Source of the DNA: Armatimonadota bacterium
GTDB lineage: Bacteria > Armatimonadota > Zipacnadia > Zipacnadales > UBA11051
Reading direction: 5' to 3'
DNA: 37,127 bases
Assembly: GCA_013178155.1 (NCBI GenBank)
Contig: JABLXH010000045.1
Coordinates: 1-37,127 of the forward strand
The position numbers were made by a program, and so were the translations under genes. The notes under the pieces are model-generated. The model made no database searches and was not told the DNA's origin. It saw only the letters and a list, made by a program, of their open reading frames with translations. Below are positions 32,436 to 37,127 of this stretch, one piece after another. Each line of letters opens with the position of its first letter. Positions within the stretch are counted from its first letter, which is position 1.

Positions 32436-34868
32436 ATGCTTTGCCGGGCCCTGTGGCCTCTCCTTGTCCTGTGTGTTGGCGCACTGGCTGCGCCGACGCC
32501 TTCCACTTCCGCCGCCACTTTCCATGTCGCACCCGCCCATCCACGGGCTTCAGACGCCAACCCCGGGACTGAGCGCCTGCCGTGGGGCACGATTGAACGC
32601 GCGCAGACCGCTGTGCGGCATCTGACTGCCCGGGGACTGGACGAGGACGTGATCGTGAAGCTGCACGGTGGCGTGTACCGCTTGCAGAAGCCTCTCAGCT
32701 TCGGACCCGACGATGGAGGAGACGCGGAACACTCCGTCACCTACCTGGCCACTGGCAGCGATACGGTGATCAGCGGGGGTAAGGCGGTAGCCACCTGGCG
32801 TCCGACCGACGGCCCCGTCTGGGTCGCGTCTCTCCCCGAGGCACGGGGATCGGACTGGCGGCCAGCGCTCCTGGTGGTAGATGGCGTGCCAGCCGTGCGC
32901 GCCCGCAGGCCGAATGCCGACGCCGCCGAGCCGATGGTTGGCATCGCTGAGTCGCGACTGGATGCCCCGGCGGGGGTGCTACGTCTCACCTTCCCTGACG
33001 GCTTTGTGACCCCCTGCGACCGGTCCGGCGACATGGAGCTGGTCACCCAGGGCAACTGGGCCATCAACCGGATGCGAGTGCGGGCCCTTGACCCTGACAG
33101 CGGCACCGTGACTGTCATGATGCCCGCGGACGACCCGGCCAAGCTGCCCTGGCATTGGCCGGACAAGGGTCGCTGGTGCTTCCTGGAGAACGCACTGGAG
33201 TTCCTGGACCAGCCTGGCGAGTGGTACCTGGACCGCCAGGCCGGCAAGCTCTACTACTGGCCTCGCCCCGGCCAGGACATGCGGCGCGCGGTGGGGTACC
33301 TGTCCTGGTTGCCGCGCCTGCTCAACGTCACCGGCACCGACGACCACCCGGTCCGCAATCTGCACTTCCGCGGCCTGCGTTTCGCGCACGCCGACTGGCC
33401 CCTGCCACCCGGGGGCTACCACGGTGTGCAGGCCTGCTACTACGCCACCGACGCGGCCACGTCCTGGTGGACCGTCGAGGCGGCCCTGCGCTTCGAATGC
33501 GCCGAGGGGTGCAGCCTCACCGAGGGTGCCGTCGTATATTCCTCGGGGTGCGGGCTGAAGCTGGACAGGCGATGCTACGACAATGTCGTTGAGGGCAACG
33601 AGTTCGCCGACATCGGCGGCAACGGCCTGATGGTCGGAGCCGAGGACAAGGAACAGGAGGCGCCCCGACGCAACCGCATCGCCAACAACGTGGTGACTCG
33701 CTGTGGCACCCGCTTCTACGGCGCGGTGGGCATCTGGGTCGGCTTCGCTTCGCATACTCAGGTCGCGCACAACCTGGTCTATGATCTGCCCTACAGCGGC
33801 ATCTCCTGCGGCTGGGTCTGGGCGCCGCAGTTGTCGGAATGCCGTGAGAACGTGCTGGAGTACAACCACATCCACCACGTCATGCAGAAGCTGTGCGATG
33901 GCGGCGGCATCTATACGCTGGGCTGGCAGCCGGGAACTGTTATCCGCGGGAACGTCATCCACGATGTGTACCGCAGCCCCTATGCCCAGGGGGCGCCCAA
34001 CAACGGCATGTTCATTGACGAGGGGAGCAAGGAGTTTCTCTTCGAGGGCAATGTCATCTATGCTGTCGAGGCCGAGCCCGTGCGACACAACCAGAACAGC
34101 GCGGACTGGCACACGTGGCGCAACAACCACTTCGGGCTGCGAGCCTACGTGCCGGGAAAGATTGGCCTGGCGCTGAGCTGCCCGGCCAGCTTCCTGGAGG
34201 TGCCGCACCGGCCCGAGTTGGAGCCGGCCGAGCTGACCATCGAAGCGTGGATCAACGTCCCGACCTTCGATATCGGCGGCGACCACCGGCGCTGGATCGT
34301 GAACAAGAACGATGACGAGTGGGTGGACGGTCACTACGCTCTTTGCACCTCGCGCGACCGGGCGGGAGCATACCTGAACATTGGCGGTGGCCAGGACAAC
34401 ACCATCGCCGCCTTCAGCCCGCCGGGTGTACTGACGGCGGGCCGCTGGCACCACCTGGCCATGACCTATGATGGCCAGACCCTTCGCACCTTCGCCGATG
34501 GCCGACAGGTGGCAGAGGCGGTGGCGGGGCGGCCACGGCGACCTGGTAGCCTGCCGCTGGCCATCGGCCGACGCCAGGACGCCTACAACAGCTTCTTCGG
34601 GTTGATAGACGAGGTGCGTATCTTCGGCCGCGCTCTGTCTCCGGCTGAGATCGCGGCGCACTACCGGGCCGGGTCCGCTGACCCACCGACACCGACAGAC
34701 GCAGACAGCTTGCGCGGTCAAGTCGCCCACTTCGGCTTCGAGGACGCATCCGAGAGCATCGAGGTCATCACTCGGGCCATGCAGCAGGCAGGCCCGCAGG
34801 AGCCGTACCGCAGCCGCTTCGCGGCGCGGCATGCGGCCGCCTTGAGGCCGCCACAAAGCGGCGGGTGA
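32436..34868 (+). CDS. Exported right-handed beta-helix protein with C-terminal LamG domain
   Basis: 810 aa. The signal peptide begins MLCRALWPLLVLCVGALAAP. Residues about 30-550 form a right-handed parallel beta-helix: HGGVYRLQKPLSF, then repeated turns such as NVVEGNEFADIGGNGLMVG and NVIHDVYRSPYAQGAP. About 575-750 is a LamG/concanavalin-type domain (LTIEAWINVP, GRWHHLAMTYDGQTL, GLIDEVRIFGRALSPAEI). Such proteins bind or cleave polysaccharides outside the cell. The ATG at 32436 is chosen for the signal peptide; its ribosome site (GGGAG, spacing about 12) is weak. An ATG at 32379 is a possible alternative. Confidence 0.75.
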   Translation: MLCRALWPLLVLCVGALAAPTPSTSAATFHVAPAHPRASDANPGTERLPWGTIERAQTAVRHLTARGLDEDVIVKLHGGVYRLQKPLSFGPDDGGDAEHSVTYLATGSDTVISGGKAVATWRPTDGPVWVASLPEARGSDWRPALLVVDGVPAVRARRPNADAAEPMVGIAESRLDAPAGVLRLTFPDGFVTPCDRSGDMELVTQGNWAINRMRVRALDPDSGTVTVMMPADDPAKLPWHWPDKGRWCFLENALEFLDQPGEWYLDRQAGKLYYWPRPGQDMRRAVGYLSWLPRLLNVTGTDDHPVRNLHFRGLRFAHADWPLPPGGYHGVQACYYATDAATSWWTVEAALRFECAEGCSLTEGAVVYSSGCGLKLDRRCYDNVVEGNEFADIGGNGLMVGAEDKEQEAPRRNRIANNVVTRCGTRFYGAVGIWVGFASHTQVAHNLVYDLPYSGISCGWVWAPQLSECRENVLEYNHIHHVMQKLCDGGGIYTLGWQPGTVIRGNVIHDVYRSPYAQGAPNNGMFIDEGSKEFLFEGNVIYAVEAEPVRHNQNSADWHTWRNNHFGLRAYVPGKIGLALSCPASFLEVPHRPELEPAELTIEAWINVPTFDIGGDHRRWIVNKNDDEWVDGHYALCTSRDRAGAYLNIGGGQDNTIAAFSPPGVLTAGRWHHLAMTYDGQTLRTFADGRQVAEAVAGRPRRPGSLPLAIGRRQDAYNSFFGLIDEVRIFGRALSPAEIAAHYRAGSADPPTPTDADSLRGQVAHFGFEDASESIEVITRAMQQAGPQEPYRSRFAARHAAALRPPQSGG

Positions 34869-34911
34869 GTCAACGAGACAGCTCGCCAGCCAGGACAAGG
34901 GGGTCCAACCG

Positions 34912-35580
34912 GTGCAGCAGCTTGAGTTACCTGTGAAGGGAAACGCCTACACCAGTCGCCGCGTGGTGGTCGAGAAGCTCAAGCCGCAGGTCATGTACCG
35001 CGAGACCCCGGACCATGACCTCGACACGGGCTGGCGGTTCCTGGCCGGCGACGAGAGTCCGCAGTACCTGCAGACCCCCGGCAACGTCGTATTCTGCGAC
35101 GTTCAGGACATCGCGGCCCTGGAGCCGGAGGTTGTTCCGTTCCTCCACATGCTGCCCCCCGTAGTGTTCGTGAATACCGGCGGAAGCTTCGAAGCGGCGG
35201 CCGACCCATCGCTCCTGCCCACCATCGCCCCCCATATCCGACTCCTGTGCACGCAACTGGCTCTCAACCCGGGCACCTGGAAGCGTCTGCTTGAGTTGGG
35301 GGTCACCCCGGAGACTGCCCTGCGCCTGGACTTCACGTTCCGTGCGCCCGACGAGCAGCAGGCGCGGGCCCTGGCCGAGGAGCTGAGCACTGAGGGCGGC
35401 GAGGCGAAGGCCCGCCGAGGTGGCCTGTTGCGCCGCCATGTCTGGGTCGTGGAGGGCAGGACCAGCCCGACGACATGGACACTGGAGAAGCTCAACGACT
35501 GGGTCCATCTGATGGTCCTGCTGGGCCATCGCCACAACTGCGCCTTTGACGGGTGGAGCACGACCGTAGACAGGGCCTGA
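34912..35580 (+). CDS. DUF2185 (Imm33-like) and RraB-like fusion protein
   Basis: 222 aa, cytosolic. The N-terminal half (about 18-95) fits DUF2185/Imm33: VMYRETPDHDLDTGWRFLAG, then SPQYLQTPGN. The C-terminal third (about 138-220) fits the RraB/DUF695 fold: LDFTFRAPDEQQARALAEEL, HVWVVEG, NDWVHLMVLLGHRHNC, and a closing FDGWSTTV. RraB inhibits RNase E in E. coli; Imm33 domains occur as immunity proteins beside polymorphic toxins. No toxin gene is nearby, so neither role is shown here. The GTG start has AAGGGGG about 10 bases upstream. It lies between two exported polysaccharide-type genes. Confidence 0.65.
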   Translation: MQQLELPVKGNAYTSRRVVVEKLKPQVMYRETPDHDLDTGWRFLAGDESPQYLQTPGNVVFCDVQDIAALEPEVVPFLHMLPPVVFVNTGGSFEAAADPSLLPTIAPHIRLLCTQLALNPGTWKRLLELGVTPETALRLDFTFRAPDEQQARALAEELSTEGGEAKARRGGLLRRHVWVVEGRTSPTTWTLEKLNDWVHLMVLLGHRHNCAFDGWSTTVDRA

Positions 35581-35634
35581 CGAGACTGCTACCTCCCCGC
35601 AGACCAATCAGCCCGCGCCACAGGGAGCGTCACC

Positions 35635-37127
35635 ATGCTGCTAGTACGCCTGACTTGTCTCGCCGCCATCCTGGTTGCGGTAGGAGGGCTCACCATGACC
35701 AGCCCCGCCCTGGCGCTGGAAGCTCGCGTCGGCGATCACCGGGGGTCGCCATTCATCTTCGTCAACGGCCAGCCGACCAGCCCGCTAACCTTCTTTGGCT
35801 GGGAATCCGGCGGTGACGCCCCCACCGACGTGAACCTCACCACCGAGTGGCAGCAGTTCATCATCACGGTGGAGTCCCCCGAGCACACCGAGGGTCAAAG
35901 CGGCATCCACTTCCGACTGGGCGGCGGCGAGCCAGGGACGGTCTGGGTGGATGACATCCGCGTATACCCCGGCGAAGTGACCGACAAGCCCGCGGTGAAC
36001 TGGGCGCGAGAGGGTGATTTCGAGGGCACCCGGGAGGACGTGGAGCGCGAGTGGGACGTCTTCGCCGCAGACTACGCGGGAGTAAAGGCCACCTGGGACC
36101 TCGACCAGACCACGAAGGTCAGCGGCAAGCAGAGCCTGCGGGTGGAGATCGAGAGCGCGGGCGGCGATCACATGCACCTGCACTGGTATCAGAAAGGCTA
36201 CTCGGTGCGCGAGGGCCAGAAGTACACCTACTCGCTGTGGATGAAGGCCGACAAGCCGCGGACGGCTGACTTCATGATGCTGCACATCGGCGAGCCCTGG
36301 ACCATTTACCGCACCGAGGCCAAGCCCTACTCGGTTTACACTTCGCAGGTCATGCTGGCCCGAGACGCCGGGGTTGACATCGTCAGCTTCGGCATCGGCA
36401 TGCCCTGGCCCAGGCCGGGCGAGGAGCCCAACTTCGCGCACGTGGACGCCGCCATCACCAACACGCTCCGCGCCAATCCCAAGGCCCTGCTGCTGCCGCG
36501 CTTCGGGGTGACGCCCCCCGGCTGGTGGCTGGAAGAGCACCCTGACGAGTGCATGGTCTTCGACGACGGCCCCGGCAGCTTTGTCAGCATGGCCTCGGAG
36601 CCCTGGCGGGAGGAGATGCAGGTCCATCTGCGGGCCCTGGTCCGCCACTGCGAGGAGAAGTACGGCGACCACATGCTCGGCTATCACCCCTGCGGTCAGC
36701 ATACGGGAGAGTGGTTCTACGAGCGCTCCTGGGAGCCGCGTCTGAGTGACTTCTCCCCGGCCATGGACAAGGGCTTCCGCCAGTGGCTGCAGGGCAAATA
36801 CGGCACCGAGGCGGCCCTTCGACGGGCCTGGAACGACTCCGCCGTCACCTTCGCCACGGTGGCAGTCCCCTCCAAGGAGGAGATGCTGCACACGTCCTAC
36901 GGCTTTTTCCGCGACCCACAGACCGAGGGCAAGGTGGTGGACTATTTCCTCTACAAGCAGATCGCCATGGAGGAGCCGCTGGAGATGATGGCTCGGGTCA
37001 TCAAGGAGGAGACGAAGGGCCGGAAGCTGACCTGCTTCTTCTACGGCTATCTCTTTGATATGCACGGCCTGCCCATGGGCCCCCAGGGCAGCGGCCACCT
37101 GGCCATGGACCGCCTCCTGAAGTGCCC
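35635..37127 (+). CDS. Exported GH42-like glycosidase with inserted CBM4_9-like module, 3' end cut
   Basis: At least 497 aa, running off the right edge. The signal peptide covers about 1-28. A first barrel strand (SPFIFVNGQPTSPLTFFG, 38-55) is followed by what looks like the back half of a CBM4_9 module (TTEWQQFIITVES to VWVDDIRVYPGE, 69-114). Its front half comes next (NWAREGDFEG to ADFMMLHIG, 122-219). The barrel then resumes (YSVYTSQVMLARDAGVDIVS, 232-251). GYHPCGQHTGEWFY (349-361) holds the likely acid/base Glu358, and FRQWLQGKYGTEAALRRAW is typical of GH42-like barrels. It probably cleaves beta-linked sugars outside the cytoplasm. GGGAG lies 8 bases before the ATG. Confidence 0.75.
   Translation, partial: MLLVRLTCLAAILVAVGGLTMTSPALALEARVGDHRGSPFIFVNGQPTSPLTFFGWESGGDAPTDVNLTTEWQQFIITVESPEHTEGQSGIHFRLGGGEPGTVWVDDIRVYPGEVTDKPAVNWAREGDFEGTREDVEREWDVFAADYAGVKATWDLDQTTKVSGKQSLRVEIESAGGDHMHLHWYQKGYSVREGQKYTYSLWMKADKPRTADFMMLHIGEPWTIYRTEAKPYSVYTSQVMLARDAGVDIVSFGIGMPWPRPGEEPNFAHVDAAITNTLRANPKALLLPRFGVTPPGWWLEEHPDECMVFDDGPGSFVSMASEPWREEMQVHLRALVRHCEEKYGDHMLGYHPCGQHTGEWFYERSWEPRLSDFSPAMDKGFRQWLQGKYGTEAALRRAWNDSAVTFATVAVPSKEEMLHTSYGFFRDPQTEGKVVDYFLYKQIAMEEPLEMMARVIKEETKGRKLTCFFYGYLFDMHGLPMGPQGSGHLAMDRLLKC

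Noticed and set aside
32979-34898. A 639-codon minus-strand frame opposite the beta-helix/LamG protein
   Set aside because: Shadow of a well-supported plus-strand gene; its translation is Val/Ala/Gly/Arg-rich without recognisable motifs.
35785-37098. A 437-codon minus-strand frame at the right end
   Set aside because: It lies opposite the GH42-like gene, which has a signal peptide, barrel motifs and a good ribosome site.
1-37127. tRNA, rRNA, CRISPR arrays, insertion sequences, attachment sites
   Set aside because: Read for cloverleaf arms, direct-repeat arrays, transposase motifs and terminal repeats; none was found.

Overview
The window is high-GC bacterial chromosome (about two thirds GC by eye). 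The genes are tightly packed, mostly with purine-rich ribosome binding sites and some GTG or TTG starts. No RNA genes, insertion sequences, CRISPR arrays or phage genes were seen. The mix of exported polysaccharide-active proteins (DUF4838, beta-helix, GH42-like barrel, SGNH hydrolase, CBM9-like and LamG domains) with a cytosolic group 3b-type [NiFe] hydrogenase suggests an uncultivated, anaerobic or facultatively anaerobic carbohydrate degrader of the Armatimonadota/Planctomycetota/Hydrogenedentota/Lentisphaerota kind. The phylum cannot be fixed from this sequence.

Layout. Positions 1-4189 (minus) hold the start of an amidohydrolase, a DUF4838 protein and a pectate-lyase-3-type beta-helix protein. 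Positions 4766-5491 (plus) encode a small exported protein with lytic-transglycosylase-like motifs. Positions 5591-7024 (minus) encode a type I glutamine synthetase. Positions 7278-11534 (plus) encode a glycosidase-like barrel protein and a membrane protein fused to a spermidine-synthase-like domain.

The core is one unbroken minus-strand block, transcribed from about 27082 down to 11607. Its order is hypA, hypF, hypC, hypD, hypE, hydB, hydG, hydD, hydA, a maturation protease, a stand-alone receiver, a membrane histidine kinase, an [FeFe]-hydrogenase-like iron-sulfur histidine kinase, and a receiver-PAS-kinase hybrid. It holds a four-subunit NAD(P)-linked hydrogenase, most of its maturation set (no hypB in the window) and four signalling proteins. 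Upstream of hypA is a near-consensus sigma70 promoter (TTGACA, 17 bp, TAAACT). An 18-bp palindrome matching the Rex operator, and also the CRP half-sites, lies over its predicted transcription start. The likely logic is that NADH/NAD+ state controls transcription through Rex, while H2/redox state and possibly quinone state feed the two specialised kinases. None of the receiver proteins has a DNA-binding domain, so the output is unknown.

Upstream of this block, also on the minus strand, are an SGNH hydrolase with a CBM9-like tail and an unrecognised exported protein. Positions 30509-37127 hold an aldo/keto-reductase-like protein, a NIF3-like protein (minus), a beta-helix/LamG protein, a DUF2185(Imm33)-RraB fusion and a GH42-like protein cut by the right edge. 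In the last of these a CBM4_9-like module appears in swapped order inside the barrel.

The best candidate for an undescribed system is the hydrogenase plus sensory-kinase locus: a [NiFe] enzyme encoded with an [FeFe]-hydrogenase-derived sensor, a RegB-like quinone-motif kinase and output-less receivers under a Rex-type operator.
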